NCBI GenBank assembly: GCA_000708835.1
Contig: DF237106.1
Coordinates: 84,370 to 148,369 of the forward strand
Source: Klebsormidium nitens
Lineage: Eukaryota > Streptophyta > Klebsormidiophyceae > Klebsormidiales > Klebsormidiaceae
Direction of reading: 5' to 3'
Length of the DNA: 64,000 nucleotides
In this document: piece by piece, positions 48,738 through 62,400 of the stretch
Position numbering within the stretch: position 1 is the first letter of the stretch
How the letters are laid out: the number at the start of each line of letters is the position of its first letter
The notes under the pieces: generated by a model
Told to the model about the DNA's origin: nothing
Databases searched by the model: none
The model's input: only the letters and a program-made list of their open reading frames with translations
Position numbers and translations under genes: made by a program

Positions 48738-50432
48738 GTGGCATCGAAGTTTTGTTAAATAGTGTGGAAAAGCTTCTGACCAGAGTAGGACCTTCTCAAA
48801 GGCTTGAAAAGGTTCTATTCTGGTCAGAAGCTCGATCATTGGAAGCTTTCCATAGCAAAGTCAACTCTATTTTGAGAGCCGGTGGATGTTCGCAGCACCT
48901 GAAAGAAAGTATATGGTGTGGTTCTTTCAATCGCCTTTGAAGTTTCCAAGTGGCCACCTAACCTATCAGTCGGAAGCCCGTTGGAAGCCCCTTATGAACT
49001 AAAAAGGATGGCAATGGTGACTCATATGCTTAATTCACGAGAAGTTGATGTTCTTACAAAGTGATGTTGGAAGTCGGTCATGGTATATGTGATTCTTATT
49101 TGTGAATAAAGCACGCCTTTGCAAAGGGAAGATGCTGCATGCATGTGGTATGCGCACAATCGAGTTGTTCTTGCATTTTGAATGCCAACAGTTCATTGAA
49201 GCATGCGTGAAGCATGCACGCCTGGCATGCATGATGTGAGTTCAATGAGGCGGACACGACTACACCCTTTCCTTCAATTTATCAATTTCTCGTGCATGCT
49301 AGCTTCGCCGTGCTTCGACATGCTTTTCCGCTTAGACACCGTTTGAGTATCATAGATCTTACTAATCATGGCATGATACTTGCAGAGTGACCTCCTCACG
49401 ATTTCAGGACATGGGATGATCCATTTCGTATTTTCAGATTTTTGACTTGTCCAAAGTTGGCCTAAAGTTGGCATCCGGGCGGGGTTCAAGCACGTTTGAA
49501 CGTTTTCGAAATTTCAGCGCATATTCACTGTATCCATGTAAATCTCTTTTCCATACAGGCATTCACTGCGCGCGCATATCTGCAGCCGCCGATCTAGGCC
49601 GTCCGTTGGGGCAGGGCACGAGCATCGACGACAAGGGAGTCAATCACCACACTCGGAACACGGAATATTTATAACGCAGGTTGGAGCCTTCCAAGTTCAA
49701 ATCCGAGTCGAAGGGGTGAAGGGGTTCAGCTACCTACATAGCTACACACCTACCTAGCCTGGCAGGATACGGTACAGCCAGGTCTGTATTTACAGACTTG
49801 AACTTGTAGCTTTTATAGCTTCTGCATGGTGACCAACTTCCTAGCTCCTGGGCGCTCCTGAGTCCTGGCAGGCCGCAGAATGATGCCAGCTCAGCTCCAG
49901 GCCATCTGTCCAGGCTAGCTTGCTGAAATGCCGGGCTTGCCCACTTTCTTCACATGGTACAGCAAGTAGCATGGCCCAGAAAGCGAGCCACTTACAGTAA
50001 GACTGTGAAAAGGAGGCACCAAGTTGTAGTATCTAGGTCAGAAACTATGAGCGCCTGAGCGGCTGAGCCCAGGTCTGACTTACTACCAATGTGAATTAGG
50101 AGGAGCAAAACAAGCCAAATTGCCCTCCACTGGATGCTTGCAAATAAGCATACGAGGCGACGATGGGCCCCTAAGGGGCCTTGCTGGTTTGCAGCCGGGA
50201 TTGTAGCTGAGGCTCTCATTCTAGCAGCAATAACGAGTATATTATGACCAGTCGAGTTGTGCAAGCTGCTGCGGCTCAGCTCATTCGAAAAACGCTCGTT
50301 TGAGTACTATCCTGATCTACACAGGCTGCAATGTAGAAGCAGCACCATCAAAAAAGGCATTACAAAGTGCTGATCATTCAACATAGGCCATGTTTCAAGG
50401 TTGCCAATGGTGCTTGATGGTCTTCACCAGAG
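48738..50432. other. Intergenic region, ISG12-like to giant surface gene
   Basis: This should contain the ISG12-like 3' UTR (with the hairpin at 48771-48832) and the promoter of the giant gene. No other coding exon was supported. Around 49725-49760 the sequence has repeated CTACCTA/TAGCTACA words, and 49860-49920 is rich in CTCCTGG/CCAGG words. No RNA gene was recognised. Confidence 0.55.
48771..48832 (+). ncRNA. Strong stem-loop just after the ISG12-like stop codon
   Basis: Left arm 48771-48799 and right arm 48804-48832 pair over 29 positions with a 4-nt loop (AGGC). The outer 14 bp are perfect (AGCTTCTGACCAGA). Of three imperfections inside, two become G-U pairs in the plus-strand RNA and one is a C-A mismatch. 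It begins 33 bp after the stop codon at 48737, so it is probably in the 3' UTR. Candidates are an mRNA-stability or processing hairpin, a small-RNA precursor, or a tiny foldback insertion. Transcription and processing are inferred. Confidence 0.5.
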
Positions 50433-53400
50433 ATGGCAGACTCACGAAAGTATCCTCATCTGCTATTTCTACTCTGTTTCAGCTTATTTGCTCAGGCTGT
50501 GGTTTTGGAAGCTGATGAAATTGCACATCTGGTAAGAAGGCAGAGCCTTTACCAAGAAGGAGCTCAAGCAAGGAGAAAATTACAGTCAGGTATGCCACCA
50601 ACTCTGTGTCTGATCCCACAAAGCATCTTTCAGGCACTTCATTTCAGTACATGTAATTCTTGCACTTCACAAATTTCTGACAGTATTTTGCAACATGGTT
50701 AAGTTGTCATCAAGTGTGTCTAGCTACTATCATGGAAGCATTGATTTCTGTACGCACACAACAAGATCAGTTTATGTTTAGGTTACCATATCTGGTAAAC
50801 ACTGTCAGCTCTCATGATCCGGGCGCAACCACCAGGCAAATTCAGGGCAATGCAATTCAATGTTGCTGTCATGAGCTTGAGCAACTCTAGCGGAGTGCTG
50901 ATGGCAGCCGGATAGTGGTGCCCGAAGTGATCAACAAACTTATGCTCTTTCCTCCTCTGCTGTTTTCTCCAGCCACAGCCTATGTTTACAATGAGCTGCA
51001 GCTGTACAGTGCCGTGAACGACGTGACCATCACAACGATCAGTGTCGAGAGCGACATTGTCCGAACGTCAGCCTATGCAAGCCTTGCAATCACTGCCCCT
51101 TCAGCCTCTCCTAGTAGGAGTTTGCTCATCATTGGGGGCGCAGCTCCAAGCGCCAGTTGTGTACAAAGCAAGTGCACAATCAATGGCAACGGAAATCAGT
51201 GCTTCTTCTCCTATGGCTACACAGACGTAACATTGCAGAACTTAAGGATACAGAACTGCAACGGGACAACAGTAAGTGCATCGTCATTATCAGATTTCTG
51301 AAAAGACCGCTATGGTTCCGTCTCAGACCGGGCCCAGATCTGGCCGTATACGCAAACTGATAGATAGGTTGCTTCGCAGAATCGGATAAAGTGGGCAAAG
51401 GGTGCAACAATTTTGACCTCCTCTCAACATATCTTCATCAATTAGCAGATGGAAGAATTGGCTTCCCTTGTCGCATGTTCGCAATTTGAAGCCTTGCAAT
51501 GGTAAAGTTGGTATCTGCTGAGATCCTCAACTGGATCTTGAGAATCTTAACCCAAGGGCTTACACTGTTGATACTTGCGTGCAGTTGAGCGGTGGGGCAC
51601 TCAGAAGCGCCCCCCCAAATGCTGCATCTTTCAGCTATATTGCAGTTCAAAGCGTTGACTTTATTGGCAACGTCGCAAAGGTAAGCAGTTTCCTGGCTTG
51701 GAGTGTCGGCTTAGCCCTTTTTAACTGTGCGCCAGTGATCTGACGAAGAGCTTAGAGTCCACGGTGGGTGACCCTTGGCTCGCAATAAATCTGGACATGT
51801 TTTTACAAAACGAGCGAGTAAGTGTAAAGGCACAACGGCCAGGAGGCCTTCCTTGCCATAACTGGGGGTCCTTATCCGTCACGTGGCTAAAGCGGCTCTC
51901 TTGGATTCCAGTCGAGTGAGCCATAGACAAAACAAAGAGGCTGCCTCCTGAGTTTAGACTCTGTTGGCTTCAGCTGTCATCCGTCGGAGTCCCATCCGAT
52001 TGAGATGATAAGGACTCTTGGAGAAAATTTCTATCCTCCTTGCAGCAAAACGGCGGTGCTCTTGCCCTCTTTTCTGTCTATGCACAATTAGCAGTTGCCG
52101 ACTCCACCTTCACGAGCAACATTGCCACTCTCCATGGCGGGGCGATTTACATCAGTGGGGGACCTTCTTTCACCGTCTCGAACTCTACTTTCACTACAAA
52201 CACGGCGTCAGGAAGCAATGTAAGTTCGTACGTTGACCTGAGCTCAAAGCTTCTGCCTTGTCCTCCTGTTCTGCCCTCATCTTTCGTCAGACATCTTTTC
52301 CGAAGCCTGCTTCTTCGTTCCCGGTACCTCCTCTGCTAGGTGATCGGAAGCTGGAGATGGATTGTCCAGATTCTGGAAGCCAGTCTCTACCTGGGAATGG
52401 ACTATTTGAGTCACCAAATCAATCTACGCGTTTCATTTCTGCAGACAAAGCTTGAACTCTGATGACAAGCTTACTTGAATTGTTTTCCGTTAGCAAGTGG
52501 AAGATGTAAAGTGTGAGACTCTTTCGCTGGTCGAAGTCTGAGCGGACCCGCTAGATCATCGTACCCTGCTCCGCATGTGCAGCGTGGAGGTGCGATCTTC
52601 CTTCAAAACTCGGCCTGGTTCTCAATCAGCACTTGCACGTTCGCGGGAAACATTGCTCGCGCTGGAGGCGGCGCGGCCCTGGAGGGTTCCGCGCCTGGCA
52701 CTCTTTACAACAACTATTTTGCCAACAACTCGGTCACGGGAGTAAGTAGATCATACTTTCTGCTTTCTGCTGATGAGTTGGTTGCGGCGGCATCCGGCCA
52801 GTCTAGTAGCAGATTGGAAGCTTGTTCCTTTAATAGGTCCCCTGCTTCTTGCAACAAGCTGCGTATATTGGTCGAGGTAGAAGCAGCCCCACGTCTAGAA
52901 TCATTCACGATTTATGAAAGTCACTCTACTGTTCTTGAAATTGGCCGATTGCGGAGTTTGTGGCTTGAACAATCTGATCAGGAAGATGGTGCTTCAGGAG
53001 CTCCAAACTTTGATATATTCTGCAATTTGCGTGCAGAACAACAATGGTGGAGCTATCCGCTATTCATCCTCGGGAACGATTACCAATACGTATACCACTT
53101 TCTATAACAACAAGGTGAGCATAGCTTGCGGTAGTCGGGCGTTTGCCTTCCTGTGTGAGAATCTCCGAAGGAATGACAAGGTATGCAAATGAACGCCGCT
53201 TGACAAAACGTCCAGGCACACGTTGGCGTCCCAGGCCAGGTTCTCTTAGCGTCTCTGCTATACGAGCTGAATTTCAAACAACAAACGCGCTTCGGACGGT
53301 CGAAGCCGCATGCTTTTCACCGATCGGTCAATGCTCTGACCAATCTATAAGCATCGCCATCCCAAGATCTAAGCTCACCTTCCGGTCGCTTCACTTTCAG

Positions 53401-56400
53401 CAACAAAACGGGGCCCTGAACGACGTTCGTTGCGAGCTTCAGAATATCACCTTCTGTCCACCGGAAGATCTACCGCTGGTAAGTTCCTGCTTTGATGCAC
53501 AAGTTCCTTTGATAATCAAGCACTCTGAATCGAAGCCAAGCCTTCGATATTGCACGCCATGACCAGTTCTATGCATGGCATTTCTCTTTGCACAATGGCA
53601 CAACGTATCTCCTCGATCACTCAACTAGTCTGCCTGCTGACCATCATTCTTGCTGGCGAACTGCAGTACACCACGCAGATCAACTCGGGCACCTGCATCG
53701 CGGACTGTGAGTGCAGAAGGCTCTCTTACCTGAATTGCTCCATCATTGATGGCGGGAAGACGATTGTGTTGGACGGAGGCGGTAGAAGGGACAATCCCAT
53801 TTCGAAGCGGATGCAAGATTCTTCATCTTCTTCATCTCGAGGCCAGGGGCCGCTGTTCGGCCAAGCCTGACGAAGACGCGATGGCAATCTCTTTGCATTT
53901 GGCCTTGTTGGTTGCGTTTCAGATTTCACCACGAGCTCCTGAATTCTGGCCCGTAACGGTCTTGCATATCTGCTCTACAGCTGCGTGCGTGCCCCCGCCC
54001 CCGCCTCCAAACCCGCCCCCACCAAACCCTCCCCCCCCAAGTCCACCGCCTCCAAAACCTCCGCCCCCAAACCCGCCACCACCAAACCCTCCACCTCCGA
54101 ATCCCCCTCCCCCAAAACCTCCTCCACCAAACCCGCCGCCCCCAAACCCGCCTCCTCCAAACCCGCCTCCACCAAACCCTCCGCCCCCNNNNNNNNNNNN
54201 NNNNNNNNCCCCTCCCTCCCACCGCCTCCCCCCCTCCCCGAACTCGTCCACGCCGCCCACCACCCCTCGAACGTTCCCCGCCACCTCCGGACCTTCGCCT
54301 CCGCCGCCACCCCCTCGACTTCTCCCCCTCCTCCCACGCTCCCCCCCTCCCGAAATGCAGCCGCCACCACCCCCTGACTTATTCTCCGCCACCCCCGGAC
54401 GCGGCCCCACCCCCAAGCCTGCCCCCTCCCGATTCGCCTCCGCCATCGAATGCTCCACCTCCGGAAAGTCCCCCACCTCCACGTCTTCCCCCTCCGACCT
54501 CTTTTCCACCACCAATGTCCCCTCCTCCTGACCCCTTCCCGCCACCAATGTTGCCACCTCCGGTTGCCCCCCCGCCTCCAAATCCGCCTCCACCAACCCT
54601 TCCGCCTCCAGCTTCTTCTCCCCCACCTCCTAACTCACCACGGCCAAGCGCTTTCCCTCCTCCTCTTCCCCCTCCTCCCCAGCTTTGGCCGCCCCCCAAC
54701 CCGCCACCACAGGTGCCCCCTCCTCCACCTCCCTCTCTGTCTCCCCCTAGCTTCCCCCCCCAACTCAAGTGCCGCCCCTATCGCCACCCCCAGAGCCACC
54801 CCCCCCTGCGGGTCCGCCAGACGCCGCGCTCGTCAGCTTTACCGCCATGGGAGGGGTGACTTTTCCGGTCTTCAAGTCAACAGGTATGTACCTAGAGCGT
54901 TGCGAAGACTACAAGTTTCGCACCCATCCTGACTTTGAGTCGGTAGGACTGGTTTTCAGCATGACATGTGATGCGAAGGCCCCATCGTAAGGCCGGTACT
55001 CGGTCAACTCTCATTCCCTAGGCAACAACTCAAAACAGCTTTACAGCTCGTAGGTTAGGTGATCTCTTAAGTCTCTTGTTCTCTAAACCTTGAGCAGGTG
55101 AATCAAGGCAAATTAAATCCAATCTGGTGAATTGAACGAGAGTCCTTTCTTGCAGGCACACTCTACACGATCTTTGTGGTAAAAACCGTTTCGACAATGT
55201 CAGTCCTCGCCACTGCCGCTGACCCGGGGTCGTCGATCACGGCGTTCCTGCCCTCCGGTGAGACCATGCCGATCACGAGCGGGGTGCTATCGGGCGAAAT
55301 GGCCGTCGTGAGATCTGGGGTGTTGACTTTGTCTGTTACGGTGAGTTTACGTGGACACCAGCTCAAGTGATAGCTCTTGCTCTCACTCATTCAGTAGATG
55401 AAAATTGTGCGTATGCAAGACTCATGTCTAGGAACCGACCGGAGAGAGTCGAATAGACCGACAGAGTTCGAGCACCGAATAGGACCATGAAAGAAATGTG
55501 GGGTCATGGCTCTCAAGCGGTCCCTTGTATAAGTATTTATTCTGACGAATACTTGCAATTGGAAGAAGAGTCAGTTGGCCCAATGTTGTCTTTCGCATCT
55601 TCCGTGAACATGACGTCCCTCTCAAACCTTCTTGACTGATCCAATATTCTAGGCGCTCATCCAGTTGCTGTGCACAATGTCTTAGCGAGACTGTTTTTCT
55701 TATTGCAGGCGTCAGACAACGTGACGAATCAAGTCTACTACTTCCGCTTGGAGCTTCTGCAAGGCCTAGACGCCTCACTCCAGCTCCTCTATCTGAGCGC
55801 CGGACCCCTGTCCCCACCATTCTCCCCGGCCATCCTCAACTACACAGTCACCGTCACATCCGTTGTCGGGATCGGAACGCTGCTGGCGGTCAGCACTGAC
55901 TCCGGAGCATCCATATCGGCCAACTCAGGCACGGCGAAAAAGAGCCAGATCAGCCAGTCCGTTCCGATCCCTCGCGGTGCCTCTCTCCTCAAGGTTATGG
56001 TTACGTCAGAGAGCCTGACCAACGTCACACTGTACACCATCACAATCCAGGCGCCTCTGAGCCCCCCTCCTTCCAGCTCCGTTACTCCTGCCCCCATCCC
56101 GCTAGGACCTAAGCCACCGCCTCCCACCTTTTCCGCCCCGCCCCCGCCCCTGGAAGTTGACTCACCGGTGGTCCACTTTCTGTTGGGGCCCTTATCGCCG
56201 ACCAGCAGCCAATCTGCGCAGCTCTCTTTCTACGCGACGGAGGGCCCCCAGAAAGCATGCCCCAACTGCATCTTCTACTGCGCTCTCGACTCAGCCCCGC
56301 TCCAACCGTGCACCTTCACCGGGCCCCCCACTCTAGATCCCGCTCTCCAGCAGCTAGTTTACACGGTCTCGGTATCCGCTCTGATTGAGGGAGCGCACAG

Positions 56401-59400
56401 CTTTCAAGTCAGGGCGTCCGGTACGGTAGGGAAACTTAGCGCCTTCAACAGTTACGATTGGGTTATCGACTGGACGCCCCCGGTTACTTACATAACCGCC
56501 AACGTTCCCAGCAACCGGCCGACCAGCATTCAGAACGTAGCCTTCAGTCTGAACGTGGTAGACACGGCATCCGACGGGACTTCAGCGGTTCTTTGCCCGG
56601 CTTGCCAGTCCCAGTGCGCCATAGACCAAGGACCTCTCTTCCTGTGTCCGCAATCCAAGCCGATCGCTTTCTTCCTGGGAGCTGGTCAGCATACCTTTGC
56701 TGTGACGAGCATCGACGTGGCTGGAAACGAGGAGTCGCCGCCAGTTCGGTTGAACTTCGTGGTAAGCCAAGGCTAAACCGAAATGTTCTGGTTCTCGAAA
56801 ACTGTTAGTACACGTTTGCGACGCGTTCGCTCCATACACAGGACTCCAGAAACTTCAGGAATGATCAAGATAGTGGTTGACGACCACCGCTTCCCCGCCC
56901 TTGAAGAGGGTGCTTCAGCTATACTGCGCGTGACCGGTCGAAATGCACCACTGACGTGTCTTTGCTTTGTTTCCGAGGTAGCCGTTTCATCCGTGCAGTC
57001 TGCGCAACAGACTCACAAGAACAGGCCATCTTTAATCCTCTCGTCCGATACCACAACATGCCTTAAACTGCTTATGAACCCCTTGTTCTTTAACGCTGAG
57101 GCAAACGACGATCAAAACCGTTTCCCTTGTCTCCTGCAAACGCACAGCGCGTCCAACACTGTACGCCCCTGCCCCTTTTGCAGATTGAATTGACCCCCCC
57201 GGAAGGCCGTCTGACCGGACAGCCCCCGGTCCTGACTCCGTCGAACTCGGCGAGCTTCTTCTTCGTGGGCAGCATCGCCGGGGCCCAAGCCCGGTGCGCC
57301 GGGTGCACGTTCCGGTGCCAGCTCGACCAGCAATCAGCCCGGTCGTGTCTCCCGGGCAGCGGAAACACAGCTGGAGCTACGTACAGGTACTAGTGCAAGT
57401 TCTTCTGCTTGACGGAGGTCTTGCAAGCCTGTAGATGCCGAGTGCCGACCTTCTGACGGCTCACTTTGTTCAAATGCGAACGAGATGGCAGTAACTGCTG
57501 TCGAAGAAAGCTTCAGGCGGATCAGGTTCTCGAATGGATTTCATCGAGTGGATCTGTTGATTTGCAGAAGTCGCTCCGCGTCTTGCCCTGATCAGCTGTG
57601 TTGTTTCGCAGGCTAACCGACAATTTTGCCGTGCGCTGAAACACAGTGATTTGCTAACATGCGACACCGTTCCACTTGTCTCTGCGAAAAAAGGCTACTA
57701 ATTTCTGAAGCCCGGTTCATTCTTGCTTCCAGAAACCTCACGAACGGCGCGCACTCCTTTCGCCTGACCACCACCGACCCCGACGGCGTCCTCAGCTCGA
57801 CCCTGATCTACAACTGGACCGCCGTTCTAGTTGGCCCCGACGTGGGCATCTTCTACAAGCCGCCCCCTGATACCGCACTCTCAAACGCCACCTTCAAGTT
57901 CTCGGCGCTTGCCTTCGGTGCAAACGCCTCGTCTCCGTTTCTCACTTCCAACCAGTCGGTTCCCTGCCCCGGGTGCCTCTTCTACTGCTCCATCGATACC
58001 GGCGCCGCCGTGGTATGCGACCCGGGTGCCGGTTTCACGTCTACCGGCCTCTCAGAAGGCGCTCACACATTCTCGGTGCGCGCGGAAGACGTCTTTGGCA
58101 ACGTGGGGGCGCCGACGGCCTACACGTGGCGGGTCAACTTCAGCCTGCCGCTCGGGAGCGTCATATCCGGGCCGCCGCTCTTTGGGGTGACGAACAGCAC
58201 GTCAGCGGTAGTGACGTTCTTGGGCACTCTGCGGAACTTGCCTTGTGCCGGCTGCACGTACAGTTGCCAGGTTAACGGTAACCCTTTTGTGGATTGCGAC
58301 GCGGCCACGCCTCTCAAGCTCCTCAACCTGCAACAAGGGCAGCAGAGTCTCGTCGTCCAAGTGAATGACGTCAGCGGCGCCTCAAGCCTCTCATGGCCGT
58401 ACCAGTAAGCGCTACATTCCCCAATTTAAACTTTTTGGAGTCTTGCTTCTTGTCAAAGTCTTCTCTAGTATACTAAGAGATTAGAGGCTGGCGGAACCTG
58501 CACTTCTGTGGAGCAGGCTCTTGACTGTTTTGCTTCTCGAATTGAAAGACAGGGATTTAAGGTTGAAGCTGCATTATCAAGTGCGAATGCCGTTCATCCC
58601 CGACAACGGTTACGTCAGCAGAGAATGACTTCGGGCGCACAACAGCTGAAGAGAAAGGCAAGGTGCAAACCTGCGGCTGGCTTTCTGTTGCGCCCAGAAG
58701 ATGGTATTACTCTCTGCTTTTTGGCATCATTCTTTCCCGCCTCGACCCGTGAAACCTACTGCGCTTGTGAAAAGATTTGAACAGTGGACCTGTCTCAAGC
58801 ACAACCGGATTGTTGCAATGCACTCAGACCTTCGAATGCTTTCTTCTGCAGGTGGTTCGTCGACACAGTACCTCCAACGGTCGCAATTCTCTCCGGCCCT
58901 GCTCCGTTGACGGGCCATCCGTCCGCCCAGTTCGCTCTTTCCGCCACGGACACGCTGCCCAACGGAACGCCCACGGCCTGCGCCGAATGCAGCTACCGGT
59001 GCTCTCTGGATGGGGCCCCTTTCCAGCCCTGTCAAAACCCGGTCGTTCTGTCCAACCTGGGGTCCGATGACTTCATCACAGCCCACGTGTTCCGTGCGGT
59101 TGCTGCTGACGTGGCAGGCAACGTAGCGCTTATTCCGGCCGTGTACGGTTGGGTTGTCGACCGCCGCAAGCCGGTCATTCAGCTCGTGAGCGGCCCCTCC
59201 AACCCGAGCAACGCGCGGAACGGAACCGTTCACTTTGACGCGCGCAGCACCGCCGATTCTGCCGGGTGCCAAAACTGCACGGCCTACTGCGTCATCGACG
59301 GCGGGGAGCCCTTTCTATGCAGCGATGATGACGTCAGCTTTGCAAGCCTTTCCTTCACCGATCTGCCCGCCGGCCTGCATACCGCCACGGTCTCTTTCAG

Positions 59401-62400
59401 CAACGCGCTCGCCGTCTCGGCAAGCTACACCCATTCCTGGGTCGCTGACTTCACACCCCCCGTGCCTGACGTCACCCTCCCGGCGTCGCCCGTCCGTGAG
59501 AACCCGGTTCCCGTCCTCGTAACCTTCAGCGAGGCTTGCCTCGAGTTCACGTGCGACAGTGTGACGTCATGCGAAGTCGCCGTGGTCGGGACGGCGCTTC
59601 CAGCACCAAATACGTGGCGCTCTCTGGGGGAGCGGCAGTACACGGTTCTCATTGATGTAATAAGAGATGGACCATTAACCATAAGCATTCCGACCGGGGT
59701 GTGCCAAGATGCTGCGTGGAACCCCAACGCACCAGCAACTTTCTCCGTGAACTTCCAAGCGAATCCGCCTCAACCGGTCCTCTCGACCACGATTGTCCCA
59801 GTAAGAGTTAGTGTCAACGGAGTTAGTACGCCTCTGTGGGCTACGAACTTGGCACCGATCCCGTTCTCCGTGGAGTTCACTGAAGCGGTCAGTGGTTTTG
59901 ATGTGAATGGGATATCGGCAAACGGCGGCCAGATAAGGAGGCTGAAAAGCTCCTCAACCGGGCACTCAGCGGTTAGCCCGGGCTCTTCGTCAAACGTGGT
60001 AGGCCAGGAGAGTTTAGTCAGTATAGGCGCAAACGCGACGGTGGCGCGAAGTTTCAGCAGAGCGTACACGTTCGAAGTCTGGCCGCTCGCCAACGAGCGG
60101 GTCACCGTCCAGATTCTAGCGGACAGCTGTACGGACGCAATTGGCAGTCCGAACGAGGCCTCGGACGCGGTGTCCGTGCTCTTCGACACCTCAGAACCGA
60201 CGGTCGCGCTCAGCGTCAGCAGCTCCTCGGCCACCTCCATCAAAATACGTGTACAGTTTAGCGAGCGGGTCTTAGTTCCATTGAACGGCTCAAACGCCGC
60301 AGAACTAGAGCGCGCAGACTTCGGAGCATCGCAGCTAAGCACCAGCAGTTGCAGCGTGAGTGATCTCGTAGCGCTGAGTGATGGGCGCAGCTACCTAGCA
60401 ACGGTAGCGCAAGAGGGGAGTGTCCGGCAGGGAATGGTCTGGATCTCCGGCGGTGCGGTAGTGGACCTGGCAGGTAACCCAAACGTGGATTCGAAGGTTC
60501 TGCCGGTCGACTTTGGTGAGCGTTTCACGAACTTTTCTGCGAACTGACAGCCCGGTCCGTTCCTTTTACTTTGTCGTCATGAACCCAGATTTGAGAAAAG
60601 AAAGATTCGCATTCTGAAATTTTCAGCAGAGGATATTAGTTCCCAATCTTTTCAGGCGCCATCTCGACATTCCCGTCGTTGCGCGTGACTCCAGGATTAT
60701 CAATGTGTCCGATTTGTCGAATTGAGTCACGTGACAACGTGAAGGCCTATCCTGCCGATGAAGGGCTCTTCCATGCCGCGCAGTGCCCTTGACTTCATGT
60801 GGAAGTCATTGAGAAGTCAGGCTCTCCCGTCTTTTGTTCGCTGTTGTGTTCAATTGTCCTTTGCCTCTCCAAGACGCACAAGCGCGGCTGAATTCTACCC
60901 TCAATTCTTTCTGCGCGCCTGTTGCGTTTTCTAGAAACTTCGTCAAACTTTCACTTTACAAAGCAGCCGTCGGTCTCATTATACCTCTTCCTGACTTCCC
61001 TTTCGACTCGAACGCATCTCCCGATCAAGAGCCTCAATCGTGCCTTCCTCTCGCTACTTCTCCAGGTGGCGTGCTGGGGAGTCTCATCGCGACCGACAGC
61101 CTCGCGACCACCGTCGGGATCTCCCTCGGGGCAGCCGCTCCAGCCTTGCTCCTAGGCATTTTCGCTAGCGTTTCGGGAGTCGGTGCTGCTGGTTTACCCG
61201 CCTGGGCACCCCTGGCCACACCATACGTGGTTCAAGGAAACCTGCTGGGCGCGATTGGGACCGTCCAAACGTTCGCCCTGCTTCGAAAGCTGGGCGTCCG
61301 GCAGTCGGAGGCTTTCTCGAACATGGCGTCACGCCTGGCCTGGGTGGTGAGTGGAAGTGGCTCCCTTCCCTTTGAGAATGTTTTGAGTCCCCTTCTTGGG
61401 TTTTGGGTTTTCTGGCTGTTCCAAAGTTTGATGCTCTTCAGGGCCGAGCCTTCATGTGCGCACGATCATTCAGAGGCGCCGGTCGCGGACGAGCCGACGT
61501 TTCAGCGTCTGGCGGAAAGTTTCTTTACTTAGAATCACCAATACGATGAGAGCTCTGCCTGGTCGCGCGAGACTAGCTGGGTTGCATCTTTTCGTGGACC
61601 TCCACGGCAAAAATCTAAGTCGATTGAAAGTAATTGGTTGCAACAAATGCAAACGACTTTTTTAGAGCGCATATGCTCTGCAGCGGCTTGTACACAGGCA
61701 AGAATATCATTCTATGTTCTGTAATCCCTACGCCTAGATGGCGCGCTGCAGAGTATTCTGAGGAATGTAAAGCACGCACCTCCATGAAGCCTACGCTGCC
61801 AATACGTTGGATCCACGCTCCTTTGAGGCGATCCTTACTAAATCCATGACATCCCATCACGCTCCCCGCAGAATTTTGAAAGCACTTCCGCGGCGATTGC
61901 TGCTAGCGCCCCGTCAGTGAAGCAAAGCGTTCCGGGCCAGAGGAGGCGTCTCTTGCAACTTGACGAAAGCGGAACAAGGGCGGCGTCGCCAAGCGGGCTG
62001 GAACCTGGAGGGTAAGAAGCCCAGCGTTCTTTCGTTTCAATTATCGTCCACAATCTGTCAGCTGTGGCGTTCCTAAGTCACAATGTTGCAATTTGTAAGA
62101 GCACACGAGAAACGGTAACAGTGACCTATGTCTATGATACAAGCTTTGTACGAGTAATTTCAGTTACCGTTTAGCTCCTCCAAATCTTGAGTACTACTTG
62201 AGTTTAAATTCTTAAGTTCAATCCGCCTGATCAATCATTCCCTTGAAAGCTTTGGAATCCGAACGACCGTGACGTTCACGCCACTCAAAAGTCGGGCAGC
62301 GGACACCTTTGTAGCCGATGTGCAAGCCAGCCTATTGCGTCTCTCAAACTCTCATAACTTCCGAGTTCCTACCCTTTGACGCCGGGATTTGTGCACATTG

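Noticed and set aside
49681-49730. T-loop-like GTTCAAATCC, possible tRNA
   Set aside because: The flanking bases do not form a T stem and no anticodon or acceptor stem could be fitted.
60516-60547. Stop codon at 60547 as the end of the giant gene
   Set aside because: A donor GGTGAGCG at 60515/60516 joins in phase to 61066, where hydrophobic membrane segments continue in a chain of in-phase exons to the window end.
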